Of a stretch of 64,000 nucleotides of DNA, positions 19,488 to 29,200 are shown piece after piece (position 1 is the stretch's first letter; each line of letters begins with the position of its first letter). A program made the translations under genes and the position numbers. The stretch is from contig CP082230.1 in assembly GCA_019856515.1 (NCBI GenBank), positions 186,001-250,000 on the forward strand, written 5' to 3'. Source of the DNA: Prolixibacteraceae bacterium. GTDB taxonomy: Bacteria > Bacteroidota > Bacteroidia > Bacteroidales > Prolixibacteraceae. The notes below the pieces were generated by a model that worked only from the letters and a program-made list of their open reading frames with translations, was not told the origin of the DNA and searched no databases.

Positions 19488-20255
19488 CTAGAGGTGAAAA
19501 GTCTCTCCAATTTTGGGTGTAATTACATGAAGTGATTCCATTAGCTTATTAACTACAATGGGGGAAGTACAGTGTAAAGGGACAAGGGTAAGATTCTGAT
19601 ACTTCTTCAGCAAATCGATATACTCTAAAAGCTCGTCATTGATCTCTTTTAGGTGTAACCCTCCTGATATACTTATTATGTTTTGAGATTCTGTTACATT
19701 CATTGCATGGTGTATTAGATTAAATATTCCTGCATGATTACATCCTGTTATGATATGAATACCATTATTCTCTTTTATCGCAATCGCTGAATCGTCAAAA
19801 ATATTATCAGGCGAAAAGTCTTCTAGGTGGAAGTTCGTTTTTCCTTTGCGTTTTCTTGGTATTTCGCCAAGAAAAACAATTTGATCAGTAAGCCATAGTG
19901 GCAATTTGGTAAGATGTAAATCAAACCGTTTTGATAGATCTGCCTTATTCATGTTTAGTCCTAAATATGAATTATCTTTATCTCTAAACCTTTGTGTGAA
20001 TATAGACGGGTGAGCAATCAATTTTCCTTCTTGTAGGTATATTAGTCCGTTACCATGATCCCAATGCCCATGACTAAGAACTCGAGTAGTGTTTGTTAAT
20101 GTGATTCCTGCTTTTTTAGCATTATGAAGGAATCCATCAGTCGCTCCCATATCGAACAAAATTTGTATCTCTTCTGTTTCGATGTAGAGTGATAACCCAT
20201 GCTCTGATATCCACCCTGGATGAGGGGTGTTGTCAATTAAAATGGTGATTTTCAT
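19488..20255 (-). CDS. MBL-fold metallohydrolase (COG1237-like)
   Basis: This is a metallo-beta-lactamase-fold hydrolase. The metal-binding motif HGHWDHGNG is present (SHGHWDHG), along with a downstream metal-ligand His in IITGCNHAGIFNLI and C-terminal VPLHCTSP. The order fits the group annotated as dihydropterin-linked synthase-like proteins (COG1237); the substrate is unknown. I chose the ATG at 20255 (MKITILIDNT) rather than 20318, because the extra 21 residues upstream have no family-like sequence. The resulting 255 aa is typical. There is no signal peptide. Confidence 0.87.
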   Translation of the reverse strand: MKITILIDNTPHPGWISEHGLSLYIETEEIQILFDMGATDGFLHNAKKAGITLTNTTRVLSHGHWDHGNGLIYLQEGKLIAHPSIFTQRFRDKDNSYLGLNMNKADLSKRFDLHLTKLPLWLTDQIVFLGEIPRKRKGKTNFHLEDFSPDNIFDDSAIAIKENNGIHIITGCNHAGIFNLIHHAMNVTESQNIISISGGLHLKEINDELLEYIDLLKKYQNLTLVPLHCTSPIVVNKLMESLHVITPKIGETFHL

Positions 20256-20433
20256 TTCTGAATATTTGTGAGTAGATGATATAATTTTAGTATGTGTTAT
20301 ATAACATGCAGCCTGCAAACGTTTGTGGAAACGTGTGCATAATGAAAGGTTATATGAACTATTGCTGTTTTGTATATATGTTTATAGATTGCTCAAAGTT
20401 TAATCAAGAATTGTAGTTTAAAATAAAGAATAA

Positions 20434-22293
20434 ATGATGAATCCAAAAAACTTATCGATATTATTTCTCTTAGGATTGGTGTTCTTAAACTGCCAGCCTC
20501 ATGTAACGAAGATAAAAGAAGAAGTTCCAAAGAAAGTTGTCGTTTATCAAGTATTTACTCGATTGTTTGGTAATACTAATACTACGAATAAACCTTGGGG
20601 AACTAAGGAAGAAAATGGCGTAGGTAAGTATAATGATTTTAGCGATAAAGCTCTGTCTGAATTAAATGATTTAGGGGTTACACATATATGGTATACGGGG
20701 GTTCCTCATCATGCATTGGTTGGAGATTATACAAAGTATGGTATCTCTATGGATGACCCTGATGTGGTCAAAGGTCGTGCTGGATCTCCATATGCTGTGA
20801 AAGATTATTATAATGTAGACCCTGATATGGCAGTCGATCCGTCAAAACGGCTCGATGAATTTCAAGCATTAATTAATCGTACACATAAGCATAATATGAA
20901 AGTAATTATTGATATCGTTCCGAATCATGTTGCTCGTTCTTATCATAGTATAACAAAACCTGAGCTCGATTTTGGAGCAGAGGATGATACTACAATTGTA
21001 TTTGACGTGGATAATAATTTCTATTATATTCCCCAAAGCCATTTTGAGGTTCCTGATCCATTAAACGGATATATGCCACTAGGTGGAGATAAGGCAGAAA
21101 TGCTGGATGGGAAATTTGATGAGCATCCTGCCAAATGGACTGGAAATGGATCAAGAAGTGCGAAACCCCATTTTTATGATTGGTATGAAACAGTTAAGAT
21201 TAATTATGGCATAGATCCATCAGGAAAGAGCCATTTTCTGAAGTTACCTGATGGAGCAGATACTTTAGATTACAAAAATCACTATGCTTATTGGAAAGAT
21301 AAAAAAGTGCCGAGTTCATGGATTAAATTTCGTGATATTGCTCTGTTTTGGTTAGATAGAGGTGTTGATGGATTTCGATATGATATGGCAGAAATGGTAC
21401 CCGTAGAGTTCTGGAGTTTTATGAATTCATCAATTAAAATGAAGAATCCAAATGCGTTTTTGATGGCTGAAGTTTATCAACCAAAACTCTATCGAGATTA
21501 CATCAATAAAGGAAAAATGGACTACCTATATGATAAGGTTGCTTTGTACGATACTCTAAAGCATATAATGCAAGGTCACGGAGATGTTCGTAATATTACT
21601 AGTGTTGTGGAAGCAACGTCAGATATAGAACACCATATGTTGCATTTTTTAGAGAATCATGATGAACAGCGTATTGCTTCCCCTGAATTTGCGGGCAATG
21701 CTAAGAAAGGAGTTCCTGCAATGATTGTTTCTGCTACTTTAGGAACATCACCAACAATGATCTATTTTGGACAAGAGGTTGGTGAACCTGGCAACGAAAA
21801 TGCTGGATTCGGAAATCATTCAAGAACTTCAATCTTTGATTATATAGGAGTTCCACATCATCAAAGGTGGATGAATAATGGAAAATTTGATGGCGGTCAA
21901 CTTTCCCTTGAAGAGAAATCATTAAGAAATTTCTATAATAAGTTATTAAACTTTACGATAAATAGTACCGCTTTAATGGGGCAATATGAGGACCTTACAC
22001 GTTTTAATGATGCGATGGGGAACCCTTATGTGAAGTCGTTATTTATACATGCTCGTTGGTCTAATGAAGAGAATCTCCTCATCCTTTCAAACTTTTCTGA
22101 GAAGGAGTTGTTAAATGTTAAAATCCATATCCCATTATCTATAGTGAAAAATTGGGAAATAGAAGATCATCAAGTGGTTCTAAAAGATCATTTAGGACAT
22201 GAAATTACATCCACGATTACAGTGGAATCACAAGATGCATTTTTCATTGTAGATATACCTGCCCTCGATGGTTTAATCCTGTCAGTGGAGTAG
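20434..22293 (+). CDS. GH13 alpha-amylase-family lipoprotein
   Basis: This is an exported glucan-active enzyme with a signal peptide and lipobox VFLNC (Cys20). The GH13 regions are visible: DIVPNH (160-165), GFRYD with nucleophile Asp317, MAEVY with acid/base Glu346, and ENHDEQR with Asp410. A C-terminal beta-sandwich follows (LLILSNFSEKELLN). Its 619 aa fits maltogenic or periplasmic amylase-like members. The substrate is probably alpha-1,4-glucan, inferred from the family. It stands alone on the plus strand and ends at a strong terminator, behind which the intron remnant has inserted. Confidence 0.93.
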   Translation: MMNPKNLSILFLLGLVFLNCQPHVTKIKEEVPKKVVVYQVFTRLFGNTNTTNKPWGTKEENGVGKYNDFSDKALSELNDLGVTHIWYTGVPHHALVGDYTKYGISMDDPDVVKGRAGSPYAVKDYYNVDPDMAVDPSKRLDEFQALINRTHKHNMKVIIDIVPNHVARSYHSITKPELDFGAEDDTTIVFDVDNNFYYIPQSHFEVPDPLNGYMPLGGDKAEMLDGKFDEHPAKWTGNGSRSAKPHFYDWYETVKINYGIDPSGKSHFLKLPDGADTLDYKNHYAYWKDKKVPSSWIKFRDIALFWLDRGVDGFRYDMAEMVPVEFWSFMNSSIKMKNPNAFLMAEVYQPKLYRDYINKGKMDYLYDKVALYDTLKHIMQGHGDVRNITSVVEATSDIEHHMLHFLENHDEQRIASPEFAGNAKKGVPAMIVSATLGTSPTMIYFGQEVGEPGNENAGFGNHSRTSIFDYIGVPHHQRWMNNGKFDGGQLSLEEKSLRNFYNKLLNFTINSTALMGQYEDLTRFNDAMGNPYVKSLFIHARWSNEENLLILSNFSEKELLNVKIHIPLSIVKNWEIEDHQVVLKDHLGHEITSTITVESQDAFFIVDIPALDGLILSVE

Positions 22294-22321
22294 TTATTAG
22301 TTGTTTTAATAGTTAGGTCGA

Positions 22322-22354
22322 ACGTACTTCTTTTTATAGAAGTACGTTTTTTTT
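22322..22354 (+). terminator. Rho-independent terminator of the GH13 gene
   Basis: A 10-bp perfect stem (ACGTACTTCT/AGAAGTACGT) has a 6-base loop and a T tract to 22354. The group II intron remnant begins two bases later. Confidence 0.9.
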
Positions 22355-22355
22355 G

Positions 22356-23370
22356 GTGTGCCATGCATGTAAATTAACTAATCGGTGCAAGTCCGTAGTG
22401 GAGGTTTGTAGAGCCAACCACCTAGCAGAAGGCAAGGGTGCTTATCGTGAGGTATAACCTGAAGGAAGCCGTATGCAAAACTCTGATCCGAGGTATACGA
22501 ATCTCATTAGGCGGTATATAACTGGATAAGCTTGCCAAACAAAGTGAAGTCCGAATTCTACACGGAGTTTATACCGTAGATGTGGCGGATAGATGGAGTG
22601 AAAGTTAATTTCCTTACCATGGGAGGTCTCACAGATGGATACAGTGTATTTTTTTTCCTGTCCATTCACAAAAAGTTAACTGTGAGAAGTCAGCCGAGGT
22701 CATAGTACTGTATCCACTTTACAGGAAGGACTGAATCTTAAATTGTTCATAATACAGACTGTTACCTAATGAAGGGATCAATGCAGAAAATATCGGAAGA
22801 TAGCTACTTGAGTGAAGGTAGAGCGGAACTCGATAATAACTCAAGAGCGCACACTTTCAATGGGATAACTGAAGCCATTATGAAAACGACCATTACAACA
22901 GATAATTTATTAGAACGAGTCCTAGAATCAGATAACCTAAATAAGGCTTATTTACAGGTTTATCGAAATAAAGGGAGTCATGGAGTTGATGAGATGCAGG
23001 TGGAATCCTTAAAAGATTATCTCAGATTTCATCGAAAAGTTTTAATAACAGAACTACGAAAAGGTAAGTGTTAACCCGATGGCGAATTATCATTATTTCA
23101 TGCGGCATATTTGATCGGAGTTTTTGAAGAGCAAAGCGTATGAATATGCTAATACGAGGAAAAAGTATTGGCGCATTTCATTTCAAAGAGTCCAATTCTA
23201 CAAACGACTATAACGAATAAGAATTTGGAGAAGGCAGGCTATATTACGCTAAGTGATTATTATCAGAAAGTAAAGTCGTGATTTAGGGAGTCGCCGTATA
23301 CGAGACCCGTACGTACGGTGGTGTGGGAGGTGTACTGGAAGATTAAATATCTTCCAGCCATCTACCCGAT
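22356..23370 (+). mobile_element. Decayed group II intron, IIC-like
   Basis: The 5' end starts GTGTGCC, close to the group II GUGYG boundary. The 3' end has a domain V-like hairpin at about 23287-23325 with a CGC candidate catalytic triad at 23292-23294 and the typical run CCCGTACGTACGGTGGTG. It is followed by a domain VI-like hairpin (CTGGAAGAT/ATCTTCCAG, 23335-23357) and an end at CCGAT. Total length is about 1015 bases, roughly half that of an intact intron, because most of the maturase gene is missing. Insertion just after a terminator stem-loop is the known site preference of group IIC introns. Boundaries are by motif and may be off by a few bases. Confidence 0.8.
22769..23281 (+). pseudogene. 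Remnant of group II intron reverse transcriptase/maturase
   Basis: The N-terminal 101 aa is intact as far as the RT0 region (LLERVLESDNLNKAYLQVYR, NKGSHGVDEMQVESL, LITELRKGK). A one-base frame change then leads into NPM and the frame loses the whole central RT catalytic core (no YADD box is present). The C-terminal end reappears at about 23119 as KAYEYANTRKKYWRIS. A 5-base duplication (ATTTC twice, about 23172-23181) breaks the frame again before KSPILQTTITNKNLEKAGYI and the terminal SDYYQKVKS with a stop at 23279. It is a non-functional remnant, created by deletion and frameshift. Confidence 0.82.
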
Positions 23371-23633
23371 TTAGGAATCTATAATCTCAATCAACGTTTT
23401 ATCGCAAGTCTCGTAAGCTCATAATAATTTGAATTAAAGTTACTCCCTTTAAACAAGAGTGTCATTTGTTGTGTTTTATATAAAGGAGAAGTTGGATAAT
23501 AAAAAGAGTATGTGTTATCATCTTTTTATTCTATGGGACGGGGATTTCGAGAATTATTAAAAATACTGTTCCTAGGCGATTATTTTCTTTAAAGACTTTT
23601 TTAACCGTTGTTTTAGTACCTGTTATCGCTGTA

Positions 23634-25181
23634 TTGATAACTTCAGAGGAGTGTGATGCTGGTAATTTAAAATTATCTTCAAATGAGACTCTGAGTTGTC
23701 CTATTCGCAAGAAGAAAACCCAAAAGAAAGAAGAAAATAGCACAAATTTTTGCAATAAGAAGTTTGATCAGATTAAATTTAAATACGATAGCCTATTACT
23801 CCTACTTCGATCAAATTATAATAGCTATTTACCATTTCACCTTCAGACAAGAGATAAATATATTGGATCGTATATGTCTGTTCTCGAGAATAACGAAAGT
23901 TTTATTAAGGATGTTGTTGAGCGTATTCGTCAAACTAATAATGATTATTGTGATGTTTGTTATAACATAAATGCAACTTCTGTTGGATTAGGTTCTAATT
24001 CTCATGAGTTCGGAGATGCGAAGAACTTAAAGGCGCAACAGGAGCGACGGATTTTGGGAGATAGCCTTTATATGGTTTTACGTCATTTTCAGCGTAAAGA
24101 GTTGAATAATTATAATAGATGGAGTCGTCAAGTGGTTGCTTTACACGATAAGTTGATTAAAATGAAATCAGAATCACTACTTAATGCTTCTGTATTTATG
24201 ATTCCTTCAGGCAATAATCAAGATTTCATCGTGCAGAATAAGAAAATTAAGTTTGTACATAAAGAAGATAAATATGTTATTCCTAATATCATCCCCAATG
24301 GTTATCTAGATTTGTTATTACAAAAGCAAAATTTATTGGTACAACAGATGCAAAATAACTATTGGTATTATGGATATTTAAATGAATCCGAGAATCATCT
24401 GGCTACAAACCTTTACGCAGATATGTGTATCGAAGCATGTCGTGTTAACGATACAATTGCGGATAATATAAGATATTTTTGTTTCTACTATCGCACAGAA
24501 CGAGGTAAGATTGCACGTGAGATGATGTTACGAGAACAGAAATCGTATGCTTATAGTAATCTACTGAAGAAGTATAATAATACTATTAGATCTTTGTTAG
24601 GAGATAGTTTAAATAAAGAATTTGGTAAAAGAATCCACCTTGATCGTAAAAGGTATAATGTAAGACTTGAGCTGTATAGTCAAATGCAACAGCATATTGA
24701 TTCTTGCCGAAACAATCAGTCTGTACACTTTGAATTTATTAAATTAAAAGTGTTAGACTTTGAAACCTATAGTTTTAGCCTTATAGGTGTCGTAGATACA
24801 TTGAGCTATCTTAAACAATATATGGAAGGTGAATTTAAGGATAAATGTTTATACATTCACAACGACCATGATGCGATCCAAGAAAAATCATTTATCTATT
24901 GTAATATTCTTAATGGTACTACAACTTGTTCTAAAGTACTGTTAGATCAAGTGAAAGAACAATATATTTCTTTTCGAACTAAGATTCAAAACTTGACTAT
25001 AGAAGATAATGCAAATGAGAAAATTCAGCGTTTAAATCTTACTTATCATCAACAGTTATACAAAGGACTAGGAGAAAAGGAGTATGAAGCTTTTATGATG
25101 AGATTATATCAAAATAAATTGTACTTTAATTATATCCTAGGGATTTATCACACTTTTATCTCGATAAAGAGTGATGAATAA
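23634..25181 (+). CDS. Unrecognised 515-aa protein, uncertain start
   Basis: I do not recognise this family. The protein is rich in Asn, Tyr, Lys and long helical stretches, with cysteines spread throughout (for example DYCDVCYN, YADMCIEACRVND), and no known motif. The indicated start is a TTG. The same frame is open further upstream to 23484 and there encodes a hydrophobic segment (LKTFLTVVLVPVIAVLI) after RRLF, which looks like a signal anchor. However, no in-frame ATG exists there. The nearest ATG at 23533 is in another frame (MGRGFRELLKIL) and stops after 19 codons. Either an unusual start or a frameshift near 23533-23590 is possible. It lies between the intron remnant and a broken susC. 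Confidence 0.6.
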   Translation: MITSEECDAGNLKLSSNETLSCPIRKKKTQKKEENSTNFCNKKFDQIKFKYDSLLLLLRSNYNSYLPFHLQTRDKYIGSYMSVLENNESFIKDVVERIRQTNNDYCDVCYNINATSVGLGSNSHEFGDAKNLKAQQERRILGDSLYMVLRHFQRKELNNYNRWSRQVVALHDKLIKMKSESLLNASVFMIPSGNNQDFIVQNKKIKFVHKEDKYVIPNIIPNGYLDLLLQKQNLLVQQMQNNYWYYGYLNESENHLATNLYADMCIEACRVNDTIADNIRYFCFYYRTERGKIAREMMLREQKSYAYSNLLKKYNNTIRSLLGDSLNKEFGKRIHLDRKRYNVRLELYSQMQQHIDSCRNNQSVHFEFIKLKVLDFETYSFSLIGVVDTLSYLKQYMEGEFKDKCLYIHNDHDAIQEKSFIYCNILNGTTTCSKVLLDQVKEQYISFRTKIQNLTIEDNANEKIQRLNLTYHQQLYKGLGEKEYEAFMMRLYQNKLYFNYILGIYHTFISIKSDE

Positions 25182-25236
25182 TCATAGAAAGAGCTGTGAT
25201 AATATATTTCTTCCCTTCATACCACATTATGAAGTT

Positions 25237-25278
25237 TAATCTCTCATCAGAGGATGATCTTCCTCTGATGAGAGATTA
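25237..25278. repeat. Perfect 18-bp inverted repeat (hairpin)
   Basis: TAATCTCTCATCAGAGGA and its exact complement are separated by TGATCT, 56 bases after the 515-aa gene. There is no T tract. It could be a factor-assisted terminator or an RNA-stabilising hairpin. Confidence 0.6.
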
Positions 25279-25933
25279 ATCCTCTAAAAATAAACAACAA
25301 CACAAGAAAGGTAATAATGCTGGAGATATGATGAATATGCTTTGACTATATTAAAGTTGGATGTTGACAATAAAAATCCTCTGAAATAGAGCTGTTTGCG
25401 TTGATGGGTGTCGTGAGAAACTATTGTCAATTACTGCATCTTTATAATTGATTCTAATATGCATTGAGCTTAAGGCGTAATTTCCGTTGGGTAAAATACT
25501 ATTTAAAGATGTAAAACAAATAGCTGTTCGTAAATAAAAATGTCATAGGATGAAAAAGTTCTTTTTTTGAGAAGATTTGTTATTTGTTTATGTCAAGTAT
25601 ATTGACATAGTTTAATGATTTAAATCGATTGCAGCTGTGCTAATGTGATAAGATATAAACCATGGGTAAGTATTTAACATTTCTGTAGTGTCCTTATTAG
25701 TAGTAGTTTGTGACCTTGTGTTTTTTTAACAATAGTGTCTAACGAGTTTTAAGATAAGATATTGTATAATGGCAAATAATTTGGTCTGTTTTATAGACTA
25801 GTCGATTCTAAATAGTCACATACATCTGAACGTAACTTTGACCATTGATTGATTCAATAACATGTTATGGTGTTAAAAACCACAATGTTGAAAATGGTTA
25901 ATAAAGTTGTAAAACTATTAAATCACACAGTTT
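25279..25933. other. 655-base leader region upstream of the broken susC
   Basis: No gene, and no clear -33/-7 promoter pair, could be found. The region is AT-rich. A short frame at 25867-26142 overlapping the susC start is considered a shadow. If the second SusCD is expressed, its promoter should lie here. Confidence 0.5.
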
Positions 25934-28900
25934 ATGAATTCTTGTATTATACTTTTTTCGAAATATCGGAGAATAGGACAAAAAGGGATGTTATGGTTGC
26001 TATTTATGGGGCTGAGCATCTTTACGCAGGCCCAAACAAAGCTATTTGTAGAAGGTCAGGTTTTAGGAGAGGATCAACTATCAATTCCGGGCGCATCTGT
26101 GGTCGTAAAGGGAACAACGATAGGAACGATAACAGATTTTGATGGTCGATTTAAAATCAATATTGAAAAAGGAGCAACCCTTCTTATTTCTTATGTCGGA
26201 ATGACTTCAAAAGAGATTGTTGTTGATAATGAGATGCCTTACTCTATTACTTTAATGAGTGATGTGCAAAATGTAGATGAAGTAGTAGTTACTGCTTTAG
26301 GTATAAAAAAAGAGAAAAAATCTTTAGGATATTCTGTTCAAGACCTTAATGCAAATGATATTAATAAGGGGGATTCGAACCCTCTTAGTTCACTCTCCGG
26401 AAAGGTGTCAGGAGTTCAGGTGAACAACTCTGCTTCAGGTGAAGGGGGATCTATTCGTATCACTATTCGTGGTAGCTCATCGATTGCAGGAAATAATCAA
26501 CCCCTATATGTTGTGGATGGTATCCCACTGGATAACCGTAGCTTAGGTGGTGATGACTTATGGGGAGGTAAAGATTATGGTAATACTGCTGCCGATATAA
26601 ATCCAGACAATATTGAAAGTATGTCTGTATTAAAAGGTCCAACAGCAGCTGCTTTGTATGGATCTAGAGCCGCCAATGGGGTTATTTTGATAACAACAAA
26701 AAAAGGGGCTAAAGGGAAGATAAATGTTAGTTATAGTGGGAAATTTACTTTTAATACTGTAGCAAAAGAGAATGATGAGCGTTTACAGTATGATTATGTC
26801 CAAGGAAATAATGGACAATTTACAACAACAACTGGGAACAATAGTAACCTATATAGCTCATGGGGGCCTAAAAATACAGGACAAGAATTAGTTCTTCCTG
26901 ATGGAACAAAATATAATGCCAATCAAAGTGCAAATCGTTATAGTGATTTTTATGAAACAGGTCATGAGTTTGTTAATAGCGTAAACGTTTCTGGAGGAAC
27001 TGACAAGGTTCAAAGTACACTCGGTGTTACTTATACTGATATGAACAGCGTTTCTCCAAACACTTCATTGGAAAAGTATAATATGAGTCTACGAACTACG
27101 TTTAATTTAAGTGAAAAGTTTGATCTTGATACAAAAATTAATCTTATTCATAATGATGATCAGAACAAGCGTGATTTCGGAAGCTCTGCTGCTAATCCAG
27201 TGAAAGGGTTGGTGTATACACCAACTTCGATGCCAAACAGTATTATGAAAGGTTATGTGACTGATGATCATGCATATCATTACTTTAATGAGAATACTAT
27301 TTTCTTAAATCCTTATTGGTTAACAGAGAATACTATGTCAGAAGCGAGAAAAACCCGTACACTTGCAATGGCTAAGTTATCTTATCAGTTGAATGATTGG
27401 TTATCTCTATTTGTTCGTAGTGGCGTAGACTATTACAGTCGTTTTACATCTGATTCAAAGTATGCAAACCCTACTTTCCAACAAGGACGCTATGCTGAAG
27501 CTAATGCAAAATCTTTTGATATCAATAATGACTTCTTATTGACAGCACAAAAAGATTTTAATGAGAACTGGTCTGCGTCATTTTCAGCTGGTGGAAATAT
27601 GTATTATCACTACTTTGATAATACGGAAGTAAAAGCAGAGCAACTTACAGTTCCTGGTTGGTTTTCTATCACGAATACGCCGAGTCCAATCACTCTTTGG
27701 AATCATGAAGAGAAGAAGATTAATTCTCTATATGCTTTCGGTCAGATATCATATGGACACTTTTTATAAGTACATCAACCTATTTAGTTTATGTTATTAA
27801 TTCTGATTATTTAGAATATTTAAATATCTGTAAATAAGTGTTTTACCTTAAATTAATCATATAGAAATAGCATAAAACACATCATTGCGAGTACTTACCT
27901 TGATGTAACTGCTCGTAATGACTGGTCTTCAACACTTCCTGCGAGTAATCGTTCTTACTTTTATCCATCTGTTTCCTTGGGTTGGGTCTGGAGTGATATG
28001 TTAAAAAGAAGTGGTGTTGAATTACCAAGTTGGATGAGTTATGGTAAGCTACGAGGATCTTTTGCAATTGTTGGTAATGATGCACCTACTTATCTAACTA
28101 ATTATACTTATAAGCTTGAACCTGGGGTAGATGGTAATCAATTTGGACGTGTTGATCCGATTAAGCCTGCTGAGGATTTGAAACCTGAACAAACTACATC
28201 ATATGAATTCGGAGCAGAGTTTAAGCTTTTTAATGGTCGCCTTTCATTGGATTATACTTACTATAATAACAGTACTAAGGATCAGATATTAGTAATTGAT
28301 GACGTTCCATCTTCAGGATACAAACAACGAGTCGTTAATGCTGGTGAAATTCAGAATTATGGTCATGAATTAACTATTACAGGTGATGTTTTAAAGAATA
28401 AGGAAGGGCTAAATTGGACAAGTAATATTAATTTTAGTAAGAATACAAATTACGTCGTTTCGTTAACTGATGATCTTCCTTATTATTCAGTAATGTCTAA
28501 CTCCAATATTATTCCTGCAAATATTCGCATTACTGCAGGAGGTGGTTATGGAGATATTTATGGTCGAGGTTTTCAGCGAGATAATGATGGAAATGTCCTT
28601 GTTGGAGATGATGGCCTTCCGTTACTAACTTCAGATTATGTAAATCTTGGAAATAATCAGCCTGATGTATTATTAGGATGGGGTAATACATTCAAGTATA
28701 AAAAATGGACATTAGACTTCATGTTTAATATGAGTTTTGGTGGAGATGTCTACTCTTGGACTAATTCGGTTCTTGCAGGAAATGGTAATGCTTCATTTAC
28801 TACAGACAACCGTGAAGGTGGTATGATTATATCTGGTGTAAATGCAAAAACAGGTAAACCGAATACCAAGGAAGTAACTGCACAAGAATATTGGCAAGCT

Positions 28901-29188
28901 GTTGGTGGCGAGAATGGTGCTGTTGAGCCTTTCCTTTATGATGCTTCGTATATTTCATTAAGCAATCTTTCTTTAAGCTATAAAGTTGGAACGATTGGAA
29001 ATGATCAGTTTAGTTTGACGAATGTTGTTGTTGGTGTATATGGTAGCAATCTATGGTATGCTTATAAAAATACTAATGGGTGGGTGCCTAATAGTTCGTC
29101 TAGTAATTATGATTCAGTTCAAGGAATTGAAGCTTTTAGCCAGCCATATACAAGAAGTTTTGGTTTTAATCTAGGATTTAACCTTTAA
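25934..29188 (+). pseudogene. SusC/RagA-type transporter gene interrupted by a 127-bp insertion
   Basis: This TonB-dependent SusC gene is split. The N-terminal part has a signal peptide ending FTQAQ, the carboxypeptidase-like domain (QLSIPGASVVVKGTTIGT), plug (VVVTALGIKKEKKSLGYSVQ; LYVVDGIPLDNRS; ALYGSRAANGVILITTKKGA) and barrel to QISYGHFL, then a stop at 27767. The C-terminal part resumes at about 27898 with LDVTARNDWSSTLP and ends FGFNLGFNL. Removing 129 bases (27769-27897) restores an uninterrupted frame of 1041 aa, normal for SusC. The insertion is described separately. If it is stable, SusD2 lacks a working transporter partner. Confidence 0.88.
27769..27895. mobile_element. MITE-like 127-bp element in susC, flanked by TA
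   Basis: The inserted segment begins AGTAC and ends GTACT. Its two ends can be aligned as imperfect terminal inverted repeats of about 30 bases: positions 1-5 are identical, and TTTATGTTATT at 20-30 matches TTTATGCTATT at the same offset from the other end. It is flanked by TA (27767-27768 and 27896-27897), which looks like a TA target duplication as made by IS630/Tc1-mariner-type transposases. Excising it with one TA rejoins HFL to YLDVTARND in frame. It has no coding capacity and is AT-rich. Confidence 0.7.
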
Positions 29189-29200
29189 GAAGCACATAAG

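Noticed and set aside
22356..23370. Calling the intron region an active retroelement
   Set aside because: The reverse transcriptase core and YADD box are missing and there are two frame breaks.
25867..26142. 91-aa plus-strand ORF overlapping the second susC start
   Set aside because: It runs in a different frame across the SusC signal peptide and carboxypeptidase-like domain, which have clear family sequence.
27977..29188. Treating the second susC fragment as a separate gene beginning at TTG
   Set aside because: The sequence continues upstream to the insertion and rejoins the first half in frame; it is one interrupted gene.
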